Positions 16,656 to 25,129 of a stretch of DNA of 64,000 bases are shown here, one piece after another (positions within the stretch are counted from its first letter, which is position 1; each line of letters begins with the position of its first letter). The notes below the pieces were generated by a model that worked only from the letters and a program-made list of their open reading frames with translations, had not been told where the DNA came from and did no database searches. Both the position numbers and the translations under genes were made by a program. This DNA is from Bradyrhizobium sp. AZCC 1693 (GTDB taxonomy: Bacteria > Pseudomonadota > Alphaproteobacteria > Rhizobiales > Xanthobacteraceae), in the NCBI RefSeq assembly GCF_036924745.1, contig NZ_JAZHSD010000001.1, positions 1,736,001 through 1,800,000 of the forward strand, in the 5' to 3' direction.

Positions 16656-18671
16656 CTACGAAAACTCCAGGATCAGCGCGTCGACCGCCAATGTCGCGCC
16701 GGCTGCCGCATGAATCTTCTTCACCGTGCCGTCGCGCTCGGCGCGCAGCACGTTCTGCATCTTCATCGCCTCGACCACGGCCAGCGTCTCGCCGGACTTG
16801 ACCTCCTGCCCCTCGCTCACGGCAATCGATACCACCAGCCCCGGCATCGGGCACAGCAGCTTCTTGCCGGTATCGGCGGCGGAATTCACCGGCATCAGCC
16901 GGGCGGCGGCCGCCTCGCTTTCGGTGAAGACGTTGACCGCAACGTCAAAGCCCTGATGCGCCAGGCGGATGCCGTTCGGGATCGCGCGCACCTGCATCGC
17001 CACGAAGTGGCCGTCGATGGTTCCCTGCCAGACCGGTTCGCCCGGCGTCCAGGCCGAGACCAGATTGTGCGGATTGCCGGGCAGAGCGTCGGCGCCGATG
17101 AAGCGTACCGCGATGCCCTCGGCCTCGCGCGCCACATCGAGCGCGATTTCGTCGCGATCGAGCCACACCGCGCGGCGGCGCTCGCGCTGCACCAGCCGGC
17201 CGATCATCTGTCCGGAAATCCGCCGCTTGCGCTCGCCCAGCACATGGTCGATCGCGGCGCCCACGGCGGCCAGCCGCCGCGCAATCTCGCCTTCCGGCGG
17301 ATGCGCGGAAAAGCCCTTCGGAAATTCCTCTGATATGAAGCCAGTGGAAAGCTTACCCTCGCGCCAGCGCGGATGGTTCATCAGCGCCGACAGGAACGGA
17401 ATGTTGTGCCTGATCCCGTCGACGTAAAACGCATCCAGCGCGGTTGACTGCGCCTCGATCGCCGCCGCCCGCGACGGCGCGTGCGTGACGAGTTTTGCGA
17501 TCATCGGATCGTAATGGATCGAGATTTCGCCGCCTTCCTGCACGCCGGTATCGTTGCGGATGGTGACGCCGTCATGGCTCGCTTCCGCGGGCGGACGGTA
17601 TTTCACCAACCGGCCAATGGATGGGAGGAAATTGCGGAACGGGTCCTCGGCATAGACGCGCGATTCCACCGCCCATCCCGTCAGCGTGACGTCCTTCTGC
17701 GCGATCGAAAGCTTCTCGCCGGCGGCCACGCGGATCATCTGCTCGACGAGATCGATCCCGGTGACGAGCTCAGTGACGGGATGTTCGACCTGCAGACGGG
17801 TGTTCATCTCCAGGAAGTAGAAGCTCTTGTCCTGGCCGGCGACGAATTCGACGGTGCCGGCGGAATCGTAGTTCACGGCCTTTGCCAGCGACACCGCCTG
17901 CTCGCCCATCTTGCGGCGGGTGGTCTCGTCGAGCAGCGGCGACGGCGCTTCCTCGATGACCTTCTGGTTGCGGCGCTGGATCGAACATTCGCGCTCGCCG
18001 AGATGGATCACGTTGCCATGCTTGTCGCCGAGCACCTGGATTTCGATGTGGCGGGGATCGACGATGAACTTTTCGATGAAGACGCGGTCGTCGCCGAACG
18101 AGGATTTCGCTTCGGCCTTGGCGAGATTGAACCCCTCGGCGACTTCCTTCTTCGAATGCGCGATCCGCATGCCCTTGCCGCCGCCGCCGGCGGAGGCCTT
18201 GATCATCACGGGATAGCCGATCTCGTCGGCGATCTTCACCGCATGTTTTTCATCTTCGATGACGCCGAGATGCCCGGGCACGGTCGAGACTTTTGCTTTT
18301 GCGGCGGCCTTCTTGGATTCGATCTTGTCGCCCATCGCGGCGATGGCGCCCGGATTGGGACCGATGAAGACGATGCCCGCCTTGGCAAGCTCGCGCGGGA
18401 AGGATTCGCGCTCGGACAGGAAGCCATAGCCGGGATGCACGGCCTCCGCGCCGGTCTTGCGGCAGGCATCGATGATCTTGTCGATCAGCAGATAGCTCTC
18501 GGCCGCCGCCGGCGGGCCGATCAACACGGCCGCATCGGCCATTTCGACGTGGAGCGCATCGCGGTCGGCCTCGGAATACACCGCTACCGTCTCGATCCCC
18601 ATACGGCGCGCAGTCTTGATGACCCGGCAGGCGATCTCGCCGCGATTTGCGATCAGAATTCTCTTGAACAT
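16656..18671 (-). CDS. pccA: Acetyl/propionyl-CoA carboxylase, biotin-containing alpha subunit
   Basis: The 671-residue protein has a biotin carboxylase N domain (FKRILIANRGEIACRVI), ATP-grasp (ASAGGGGKGMRIA) and the carboxylase C domain (FLEMNTRLQVEHPVTE). It ends in a biotin carboxyl carrier domain with the biotinylated Lys637 in VEAMKMQN. The BT linker region (about 490-590) is of the propionyl-CoA carboxylase type. It carboxylates biotin with ATP and bicarbonate for propionyl-CoA to methylmalonyl-CoA. The beta subunit gene is not in the window. ATG 18671 is chosen because MFKRILIANRG is the family start; the open frame to 18755 is ignored. Confidence 0.93.
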   Translation of the reverse strand: MFKRILIANRGEIACRVIKTARRMGIETVAVYSEADRDALHVEMADAAVLIGPPAAAESYLLIDKIIDACRKTGAEAVHPGYGFLSERESFPRELAKAGIVFIGPNPGAIAAMGDKIESKKAAAKAKVSTVPGHLGVIEDEKHAVKIADEIGYPVMIKASAGGGGKGMRIAHSKKEVAEGFNLAKAEAKSSFGDDRVFIEKFIVDPRHIEIQVLGDKHGNVIHLGERECSIQRRNQKVIEEAPSPLLDETTRRKMGEQAVSLAKAVNYDSAGTVEFVAGQDKSFYFLEMNTRLQVEHPVTELVTGIDLVEQMIRVAAGEKLSIAQKDVTLTGWAVESRVYAEDPFRNFLPSIGRLVKYRPPAEASHDGVTIRNDTGVQEGGEISIHYDPMIAKLVTHAPSRAAAIEAQSTALDAFYVDGIRHNIPFLSALMNHPRWREGKLSTGFISEEFPKGFSAHPPEGEIARRLAAVGAAIDHVLGERKRRISGQMIGRLVQRERRRAVWLDRDEIALDVAREAEGIAVRFIGADALPGNPHNLVSAWTPGEPVWQGTIDGHFVAMQVRAIPNGIRLAHQGFDVAVNVFTESEAAAARLMPVNSAADTGKKLLCPMPGLVVSIAVSEGQEVKSGETLAVVEAMKMQNVLRAERDGTVKKIHAAAGATLAVDALILEFS

Positions 18672-18809
18672 GTTCTTCTTGCTTGAGCTTTGGGCGGGAT
18701 CCTCGCCCGCAATGTGACATGCGGGGACGCGGGTAACAAACCCGTCGTACAGCAAAAATCGATAGAGGCAACGGTCTCGTATCGGCTGGTTGCGCCGGCC
18801 GGCGGCAAT

Positions 18810-19019
18810 TCACCCCGAATAGGAGCTGAACCGCCCCCGCGCATAGGCGCGGGATACCGCCTTCATCAGCTCGCCGACCTCGGATTCCAGATACTCATTG
18901 GCGACAGTCAGCGCGCGGATCGTCGCCCTCAAATCGCCGCCGCAGGCTGAAATCGCTTGATCCACCGCGGTTTCCAGCTCGTCGTTCTCTTCGAATTTCG
19001 GCTGCGAAGAGGACGACAT
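18810..19019 (-). CDS. Conserved small hypothetical protein
   Basis: The 69-residue acidic protein runs MSSSSQPKFEENDELETAVD to ARGRFSSYSG. The central part (DQAISACGGDLRATIRALTVANEYLESEVGELMKAVSRAYARG) looks like two amphipathic helices. It reads like a protein conserved in Bradyrhizobium and close relatives, but I know no function. It lies 138 bp upstream of pccA on the same strand. Confidence 0.65.
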   Translation of the reverse strand: MSSSSQPKFEENDELETAVDQAISACGGDLRATIRALTVANEYLESEVGELMKAVSRAYARGRFSSYSG

Positions 19020-19214
19020 GGCATTATCCGTGTTGAGCGACGCTGCCTATGTTCCTATTTTGTTCTCGAGAAGTCAACGGGCCGTTCGGCATGTGGCCGC
19101 AGCGGCGCTGACGGTTTTCCCCAACCCGTTTCCATGCGCGATTAGCGCCAGCGCCTTGGTTCAATCACCTCACCTTATGCTAGAAGGCGCTCGCGGGAGT
19201 GGAATTGATTTGAA

Positions 19215-19988
19215 ATGAAACAGATGCGGTCACGAATTTTTCTGGTTGCGGCGTTGCTATCGATCGTACTTCCGGCCAGCCAGAGTTCGGCCGCCACCGC
19301 CATCGTCCGGGATGGCAGCACGCTTCAGCTTGGCAACCTCACCTACCGGCTCGACGGCATCGATGTCCCAACCATCGACCAGCTCTGCATCGACGAGCAC
19401 GCCGATAGCTGGACCTGCGGTATCGAGGCGCGCGATCAACTGGCCAAATTGACCAGCGGCAAGCAGGTCCGCTGCGACGATCTCGGTCCCGATCCCGCCT
19501 ACAAGAAACGGCACATCGGCGTCTGCAAGATCGAGGGCGAAACGACAAGTCTGAGCCAGTTGCTGGTCCGCAATGGCTTTGCCCTGAATGTCGAAGCCTC
19601 CGCCAGCGGGCGCTTCCAGGCGGACGAGGCCCGCGCCAGGGACGACCGCCAGGGGTTTTGGAAAGGCTGCTTCGTCGCGCCGCACGAGTTTCGCGCAGGC
19701 AAGAAGGACGGCGCCCTGCTCGGTGCCTCCTGCCGCGCCGACCGCGACCGCGAAATCCGCGAGGCCTTGTTCCCCGAAGATCTCGTGATGCCGGCGAGTT
19801 GCAACATCAAGGGCAAATACGCCGTCCGCGCGCGCGTCACCGGGAACCTCGGCATCTACAACCTGCAGATGTGCCGCTCCTATCCGGGACTGACGAAGCC
19901 GGATCGCTGGTTTTGTTCCGAGGAAGACGCGCAAGCCGCCGGGTTCCGCAGGGCCTATAACTGCCGATCAACCACGAAGAGTAAATGA
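19215..19988 (+). CDS. Secreted thermonuclease-like (SNase-fold) protein with altered active site
   Basis: The 257-residue protein starts with a signal peptide (SRIFLVAALLSIVLPASQSSA) and has an SNase-like core: AIVRDGSTLQLGNLTYRLDGIDVPT, then EARDQLAKL and LSQLLVRNGFALNVEA. In active nucleases the matching motifs are DGDT and GIDAPE. Here they read DGST and GIDVPT, so two acidic catalytic positions look replaced. Many cysteines in the C-terminal half (about six) suggest disulfides. It is probably a periplasmic protein of nuclease fold whose activity is doubtful. The ATG at 19224 is an alternative start. Confidence 0.75.
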   Translation: MKQMRSRIFLVAALLSIVLPASQSSAATAIVRDGSTLQLGNLTYRLDGIDVPTIDQLCIDEHADSWTCGIEARDQLAKLTSGKQVRCDDLGPDPAYKKRHIGVCKIEGETTSLSQLLVRNGFALNVEASASGRFQADEARARDDRQGFWKGCFVAPHEFRAGKKDGALLGASCRADRDREIREALFPEDLVMPASCNIKGKYAVRARVTGNLGIYNLQMCRSYPGLTKPDRWFCSEEDAQAAGFRRAYNCRSTTKSK

Positions 19989-20044
19989 CGCTGGCAAAAC
20001 CGCCGCTTCCTGTGTGAAAGTGCAGGCAGAGGTTGCCGGCACGC

Positions 20045-22504
20045 ATGACCCCTTCCGACGCTGCAAACGTTTTGCCTGAAATTGCCGCCGCCGAACGCTT
20101 GCGGCAACATCTGCAGGAAATCGCGAACGAGCGCGACAGGGCTCATCGCGCCTTGCAGGAACGCGAGGCGGAGCTGGCGCGGATCCAGCGCATCGCCGGC
20201 GTCGGCGGTCTCGAAATCGATTTCCGTGACGGCGTCAAGAACCGCCGCTCGCCCGAATACCTGCTGGTTCACGGCTTGCCGCCCGAGGCGGCCAACGAGA
20301 CTTACGAGGAATGGGTCAGCCGAATCCATCCCGAGGATCGCGAGCGAACGGTCCAGCATCTGTTCGGCGTCCTAAAAAGCGAGAGCGAGGATTATTCGGC
20401 CGAATACCGCATCGTGCGGCCGAATGACGGCGCGACCCGCTGGATCCGCGTCGTCGCCAAGATCGAGCGCGACCGCGACGGCCGCGCGCTGCGCCTGGTC
20501 GGCGCCGATTGCGACGTCACCGCTCAAGCGCTGGCGCAGGCCACCTTGCGCGAAAGCGAGGAGCGCTTCCGCCTGATCGCCAACAGCGCGCCGGTGCCGA
20601 TCTGGGTCACCAAGCTCGATCGAACTCGCTCTTTCCTCAACCAGGCCTATCTCGATTTTCTCGGGCTGCCGTTCGAGGAAGCCATCGTGTACGACTGGCG
20701 CAAGATGCTGCATCCGGACGACCTGCCCCGTTTCCTGCAGGAATTGGTCGCGGGCGAGGCCTCGCTCAAGCCGTTCGCGCTGGAAGCCCGCTACCAGCGC
20801 GCCGACGGCGACTGGCGATGGATGCGATCGGAATCCCAGCCGCGCTGGGATCCGACCGGCGCCCACATCGGCTTCATCGGTGTCGCCCACGACATCACAT
20901 CAGCCAAGCAGGCCGAGCACGATCTGCGCCGGCTGAACGACATCCTCGAATTGCGGATCAACGAGCGGACGGCGCAGCTCGAATCCAGCGAAGCCCAGAT
21001 GCGGGCGATCTTCGAGACCAGCCATCAGTATCAGAGCCTGCTCGACCTGCACGGCGACGTACTGTATGCCAACAAGACGGCACTCGCCGGAATCCGCACG
21101 GACGCCGGCGAGGTGATTGGCAAGCCGTTCTGGGAAACGCCGTGGTTTTCCGCAACCCCTGGCATGCGCGACACCGTCCGCGACGCCTTTATCGCCGTCA
21201 TGCGGGGCGAAGAAATCCAGACCGAGATGCGGCTGCATCTGCCGATCGGCGACCGCTATTTCGACTTCGCAATGCGTCCCTTGCACGACCAGCACGGCGC
21301 GATCATCGGCGTGGTGCCGGAGGCCATCGACATCACCGAACGCCGCAAGGGCGAGGAAGCGCTGCGGCAGTCGCAGAAGATGGAAGCGGTCGGACAATTG
21401 ACCGGCGGCGTGGCGCATGATTTCAACAATCTGTTGACCATCATCCGCTCCGCGACCGATTTCCTGCGCCGCCGCGAGCTGCCGGAAGAGCGGCGCCGGC
21501 GCTACATCGACGCGATCGGCGAGACGGTGGAGCGCGCCTCCAAGTTGACCGGACAATTGCTGGCGTTCGCCCGCAGGCAGCCGCTGAAGCCGCAGGTGTT
21601 CAATGTCGGTACCCAGGTCGAGGCGGTGGCGCAACTGATCCGCCCGCTGGTCGGCGCCCGGATCAGGATCGATATCGACATCGCCGATCTCAACTGCTTC
21701 GCGATCGCCGATGTCGCGCAGTTCGAGACGGCCCTGATAAATTTCGCCGTCAACAGCCGCGATGCCATGAACAGCGAGGGCCGATTGATCATCAGCGTCC
21801 GCAAGGTGGATGCCATTCCGCCGCTGCGCGCCCAGCCCGCCCGTAGCGGCGACTTCATCGCCATCACCGTGACCGACACCGGTACCGGCATCGAGCCCGC
21901 CCTGCTCGAGACGATCTTCGAGCCGTTCTTCACCACCAAGGAAGTCGGCAAGGGCACCGGCCTCGGCCTCAGCCAGGCGTTCGGGTTTACCAAGCAGTCC
22001 GACGGCGACATCGCGGTCGCGAGCGAGCCAGGCCAGGGCGCGACGTTTACGATCTACCTGCCGCAGGCCGCGGTGCCAGCCGGTGCCGACGAGGCCGCCG
22101 CGACCGGCACCGAACCGGCCGCGCGCGGCCGCGGCTACCGCGTCCTCGTGGTCGAGGACAATGACGACGTCGGGCAGTTCTCCACCGAGCTGCTGGAAGA
22201 TCTCGGATACACGGTCCGACGCGTCGTCAGCGCGGATGCGGCGCTCGCGATCCTTGCCGAGGACGAGTTTTCCGCCGATCTGGTGTTTTCCGACGTCATC
22301 ATGCCCGGCATGAACGGCGTCGAGCTCGCTGCAATCGTGCGCGAGCGCTATCCCGGCCTGCCCGTGGTGCTGACCAGCGGCTACAGCAACGTGCTGGCGG
22401 AGAATGCCCACCGCGGCTTCGAGCTGATCCAGAAACCCTATTCGGTGGAATTGCTGTCGCGGATTCTCAGGAAGGCGATTTCCGAGGCGCGGCCGCAGGC
22501 ATGA
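20045..22504 (+). CDS. Multi-PAS hybrid sensor histidine kinase with receiver domain
   Basis: The 819-residue cytosolic protein starts with a short coiled-coil and three PAS/PAC modules (about 45-165, 175-300, 325-440; for example YSAEYRIVRPNDGATRWIRV). The kinase core has phosphoacceptor His458 in [15 protein letters not shown] and ATPase boxes NFAVNSRDAM, DTGTGIEPALLETIFEPFFTTK and [12 protein letters not shown]. The receiver has EDNDDV and phosphoacceptor Asp750 in VFSDVIMPG. No output domain follows. A TTG at 20033 is a possible earlier start. Confidence 0.92.
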   Translation: MTPSDAANVLPEIAAAERLRQHLQEIANERDRAHRALQEREAELARIQRIAGVGGLEIDFRDGVKNRRSPEYLLVHGLPPEAANETYEEWVSRIHPEDRERTVQHLFGVLKSESEDYSAEYRIVRPNDGATRWIRVVAKIERDRDGRALRLVGADCDVTAQALAQATLRESEERFRLIANSAPVPIWVTKLDRTRSFLNQAYLDFLGLPFEEAIVYDWRKMLHPDDLPRFLQELVAGEASLKPFALEARYQRADGDWRWMRSESQPRWDPTGAHIGFIGVAHDITSAKQAEHDLRRLNDILELRINERTAQLESSEAQMRAIFETSHQYQSLLDLHGDVLYANKTALAGIRTDAGEVIGKPFWETPWFSATPGMRDTVRDAFIAVMRGEEIQTEMRLHLPIGDRYFDFAMRPLHDQHGAIIGVVPEAIDITERRKGEEALRQSQKMEAVGQLTGGVAHDFNNLLTIIRSATDFLRRRELPEERRRRYIDAIGETVERASKLTGQLLAFARRQPLKPQVFNVGTQVEAVAQLIRPLVGARIRIDIDIADLNCFAIADVAQFETALINFAVNSRDAMNSEGRLIISVRKVDAIPPLRAQPARSGDFIAITVTDTGTGIEPALLETIFEPFFTTKEVGKGTGLGLSQAFGFTKQSDGDIAVASEPGQGATFTIYLPQAAVPAGADEAAATGTEPAARGRGYRVLVVEDNDDVGQFSTELLEDLGYTVRRVVSADAALAILAEDEFSADLVFSDVIMPGMNGVELAAIVRERYPGLPVVLTSGYSNVLAENAHRGFELIQKPYSVELLSRILRKAISEARPQA

Positions 22505-22571
22505 TGAATCCATGTGATCCGTCATCTTGGCGCCGGCTATCGGGGTTGGCGTGGCCAAGCAACACTTGGTG

Positions 22572-23081
22572 CTAGCGATCGCGTTTGCTCTTGGTTGTGG
22601 GCAATGGGCAATTCGTACAGACCCTATCGTCGCACATCCGGCAGATCGTGAAGCGATCCAGCTCGGATGTGTCCTGCCTTGCCAGCAACTCGCGTATCAG
22701 CGTTCCAAGTCGCTTCGTTTCAGCCGGCGACAGCACATCCAGAAGTGACGCAACGGCTGAAATCCGGGAAACCAACAGATCGTTCCGGGTCGCAGCGCCC
22801 GTGGCCGTCAGGTACAAAGCGACCTCCCGACCGTCTTTTCCCGGCCGGCGTTCGACAAGCTGATCCGAAACCAGACGGTCCACCAGCCGGACGGTTCCGG
22901 AATGCGATAGGCCAAGGATCCGCCGGAGCGTGTCGTTGGTCATGCCCTGACCATACCCGATGACGATGAGTGCTGCAGGCGTCTCGCCGCCACGGCCGAC
23001 GACCTCGCGCGCTCCTTGCTCGATACGATCCATGACGGCGAGCGATAGCGCCCCCAGCAAATTCGCGATTCCGTTTTCCAT
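22572..23081 (-). CDS. MarR-family transcriptional regulator
   Basis: The 169 residues contain a MarR winged HTH: ETPAALIVIGYGQGMTNDTLRRILGLSHSGTVRLVDRLVSDQLVERRPGKDGREVALYLTATG in spirit, with wing residues GKDGRE. The C-terminal tail is cysteine rich (CRMCDDRVCTNCPL), unusual for MarR and a possible metal or redox sensor. ATG 23081 is preferred. It faces the alpha/beta hydrolase gene across a region with two strong palindromes that are probably its operators. Confidence 0.88.
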   Translation of the reverse strand: MENGIANLLGALSLAVMDRIEQGAREVVGRGGETPAALIVIGYGQGMTNDTLRRILGLSHSGTVRLVDRLVSDQLVERRPGKDGREVALYLTATGAATRNDLLVSRISAVASLLDVLSPAETKRLGTLIRELLARQDTSELDRFTICRMCDDRVCTNCPLPTTKSKRDR

Positions 23082-23094
23082 GCGATGAATAATA

Positions 23095-23109
23095 TGTGCG
23101 TAGCGCACA
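23095..23109. promoter_or_regulatory. Palindrome TGTGCG-TAG-CGCACA, probable MarR operator 1
   Basis: It is a perfect six-base arm palindrome with three-base spacer, just upstream of the MarR start. The same core recurs at 23130-23144. Confidence 0.65.
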
Positions 23110-23118
23110 AAAAACAAC

Positions 23119-23155
23119 TTGACCTAATATGTGCGCTGCGCACATATTAGGTCAA
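23119..23155. promoter_or_regulatory. 37-bp perfect palindrome, probable MarR operator 2 and overlapping promoters
   Basis: The arms TTGACCTAATATGTGCG and CGCACATATTAGGTCAA are perfect over 17 bases around CTG. Each arm carries a TTGACC hexamer and TAATAT, so promoter elements may face both ways. It contains the operator core shared with 23095-23109. Confidence 0.75.
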
Positions 23156-23254
23156 AGGAGCGACGCATCACTCTGGGCAGCGCGAGGCCAAAGCGGCGGT
23201 TCGTGACCGTGCCTGTCATGCGCGACCGAACACGAAGAAACATGGAGAATAGCG

Positions 23255-24154
23255 ATGAATACTCGAAGTGCCGCATTGGCATCCCCGAATGCCGCCGCCA
23301 GCGAACCCGCGCTGAAATACGTGCAGGCCAATGGAGTGCGGTTTGCCTACCTCGAACAGGGGAGCGGGCCTCTTGTCATGTTCATGCATGGCTTTCCCGA
23401 CAATGCCTGGTCGTATCGAAAGCAAATGCAAGTCTTTGCGGATGCGGGGTATCGCGCGGTCTCGCCGTTCTTGCGTGGCTATGCGCCGACCGAGATCCCG
23501 GCGGACGGAATCTTCGATCCCATCGCACTGGGCAAGGATCTCGAAGCGCTCATCGCGGCGCTGAGCGATGACGGACAGGCACGCGTCGTTGGCATGGATT
23601 GGGGCGGCACGTCGACCTTTCAGGCGCTGGCCACCGTGCCATCGGCGATCAAGGCCGCCGTGGTCATGAACACCGCGCACCCGATCACATTTTCAAGCAT
23701 CAGGAAGGATCCCGAAGCCGTTCGATCCCTCTTCCATTTCTATTTTTTCCAGCTACCCGGCGCTGAATCATCGGTGAATATCGAGGGAATTCCCTTCGTC
23801 GACTATCTTTGGAAGCTGTGGTCGCCGTCGTTCAAGAATGACGAACATCTCCGCTCGATCAAGGAGACGCTCAGTTCTCCCGGCACCATGGCGGCGGCGC
23901 TCAAATACTATGGAGGCCTGTTCAATTCGGGAATTGCGGGCCGGCTGCCGATGAACGAGATGAATACGCCGACGCTGACGATTTATGGCAGCAACGATCC
24001 GACAGCGCGGTATTCGGTAAAGGAGGAGCCGCTCTTCAAGGGGCCACATAAGCGTGTTGTCCTGCCCGATGTCGGTCACTTCCCGCACCTCGAGCGTGAG
24101 GCCGAAGTCACCGGTCTGATCATGGACTGGTTCAAGACGCACGCCCCTGACTGA
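23255..24154 (+). CDS. Alpha/beta hydrolase, epoxide hydrolase-like
   Basis: The 299-residue protein has the oxyanion motif MHGFPDN (His45) and a nucleophile elbow VVGMDWGGTST with Asp115 rather than Ser. The C-terminal His275 is in LPDVGHFPHLE. Asp nucleophile plus DWGG is typical of soluble epoxide hydrolases and haloalkane dehalogenases. A signal peptide is absent. It is divergent from the MarR gene across the palindromes and is followed after 71 bp by a PEP-mutase-family gene, probably co-regulated. The natural substrate is unknown. Confidence 0.85.
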   Translation: MNTRSAALASPNAAASEPALKYVQANGVRFAYLEQGSGPLVMFMHGFPDNAWSYRKQMQVFADAGYRAVSPFLRGYAPTEIPADGIFDPIALGKDLEALIAALSDDGQARVVGMDWGGTSTFQALATVPSAIKAAVVMNTAHPITFSSIRKDPEAVRSLFHFYFFQLPGAESSVNIEGIPFVDYLWKLWSPSFKNDEHLRSIKETLSSPGTMAAALKYYGGLFNSGIAGRLPMNEMNTPTLTIYGSNDPTARYSVKEEPLFKGPHKRVVLPDVGHFPHLEREAEVTGLIMDWFKTHAPD

Positions 24155-24225
24155 ATGCATGTGCCGCAACCAAGGGCCGCGTTAGGTACAACATCTTTCA
24201 GTTTCTCTGACCAGGAGTGTGGGCG

Positions 24226-25029
24226 ATGGACGCCAAGACACAGCAGCAATACGCCGAGACGTTTCACGGTCTTCACAAGAAGGGGGATCCGCTCGTCCTG
24301 TTCAACGTCTGGGACGTCGCCACCGCCAAGGCCGTCGCGAAGACGTCTCTGGCCATCGCGACCAGTAGCGGGGCGGTCGCGTCCGCTCTCGGGTACGCGG
24401 ACGGAGAAAATGCCCCGTTTGATATGGTGGCAGATCTGGTATCGCGGATGACTGCTTCTGTGTCGATTCCGGTATCGATCGATCTGGAGGCAGGATATGG
24501 CGACACCCCGGACGCCGCCGCGAATTCGGCGACCAAGATCCTGAAAGCCGGCGCCATAGGCATCAATATCGAAGACGGGCTCTCCGGGGGAAAGCGGCAA
24601 CTCGTCAGTCCCGAGCAGCATGCAGCGAAGATCAGAGCAGTGCGGGACACTGCGCAAAAACTCGGAATTCATCTGTTCATCAATGCGCGAACTGATCCGT
24701 TTCTGCTGAAATTCGGATCGCCGGATGAATGCCTGAATGAAGCGGCAAGGCGCGCGAAGGTTTATGCCGATGCCGGCGCTGATGGAATTTTTGTACCCAG
24801 CCTCACCGACCTCCCTCTCATCGAGAAGTTCGTTCAACTCACGCCTCTGCCGGTCAACATCATGGTGACGCAAGGTGTTCCCGAAATCCCGGATCTCGCC
24901 CGCGTCGGCGTTCGGCGGGTGAGTCTCGGGCCGTGGCCCATGATGGCGGCGATGCGTGTCATTGGACAGGCCGCCGCCGCGGTCGCCGCGAGCAAGCAAT
25001 ACGGCACGTTCCTGCAACCGAATGCCTGA
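24226..25029 (+). CDS. Isocitrate lyase/PEP mutase family protein
   Basis: The 267-residue TIM barrel carries PLVLFNVWDVATAKAV, metal-site SIDLEAGYGDTPDAA, GINIEDGLSGG and FINARTDPFLL, which are the hallmarks of the PEP mutase/isocitrate lyase superfamily. The KKCGHH-type catalytic loop of true isocitrate lyase is not present, so a carboxyvinyl-lyase, hydrolase or decarboxylase role is likely. AGGAG lies eight bases before ATG 24226; a GTG at 24217 overlaps that site and is less likely. It follows the MarR-controlled hydrolase gene. Confidence 0.82.
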   Translation: MDAKTQQQYAETFHGLHKKGDPLVLFNVWDVATAKAVAKTSLAIATSSGAVASALGYADGENAPFDMVADLVSRMTASVSIPVSIDLEAGYGDTPDAAANSATKILKAGAIGINIEDGLSGGKRQLVSPEQHAAKIRAVRDTAQKLGIHLFINARTDPFLLKFGSPDECLNEAARRAKVYADAGADGIFVPSLTDLPLIEKFVQLTPLPVNIMVTQGVPEIPDLARVGVRRVSLGPWPMMAAMRVIGQAAAAVAASKQYGTFLQPNA

Positions 25030-25129
25030 GCGCGGAAATCACCAGCCCAAAGTAGAATGAGTGGAGAGCGCGTCGCCGATCGATGCCGTCTCGTGCAGTT
25101 CGCCGGCCAAGTGGATCAGCAGCCGAAGC

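Noticed and set aside
17481..18686. 401-residue plus-strand frame opposite pccA
   Set aside because: It is antisense to a highly conserved gene and shows no family resemblance.
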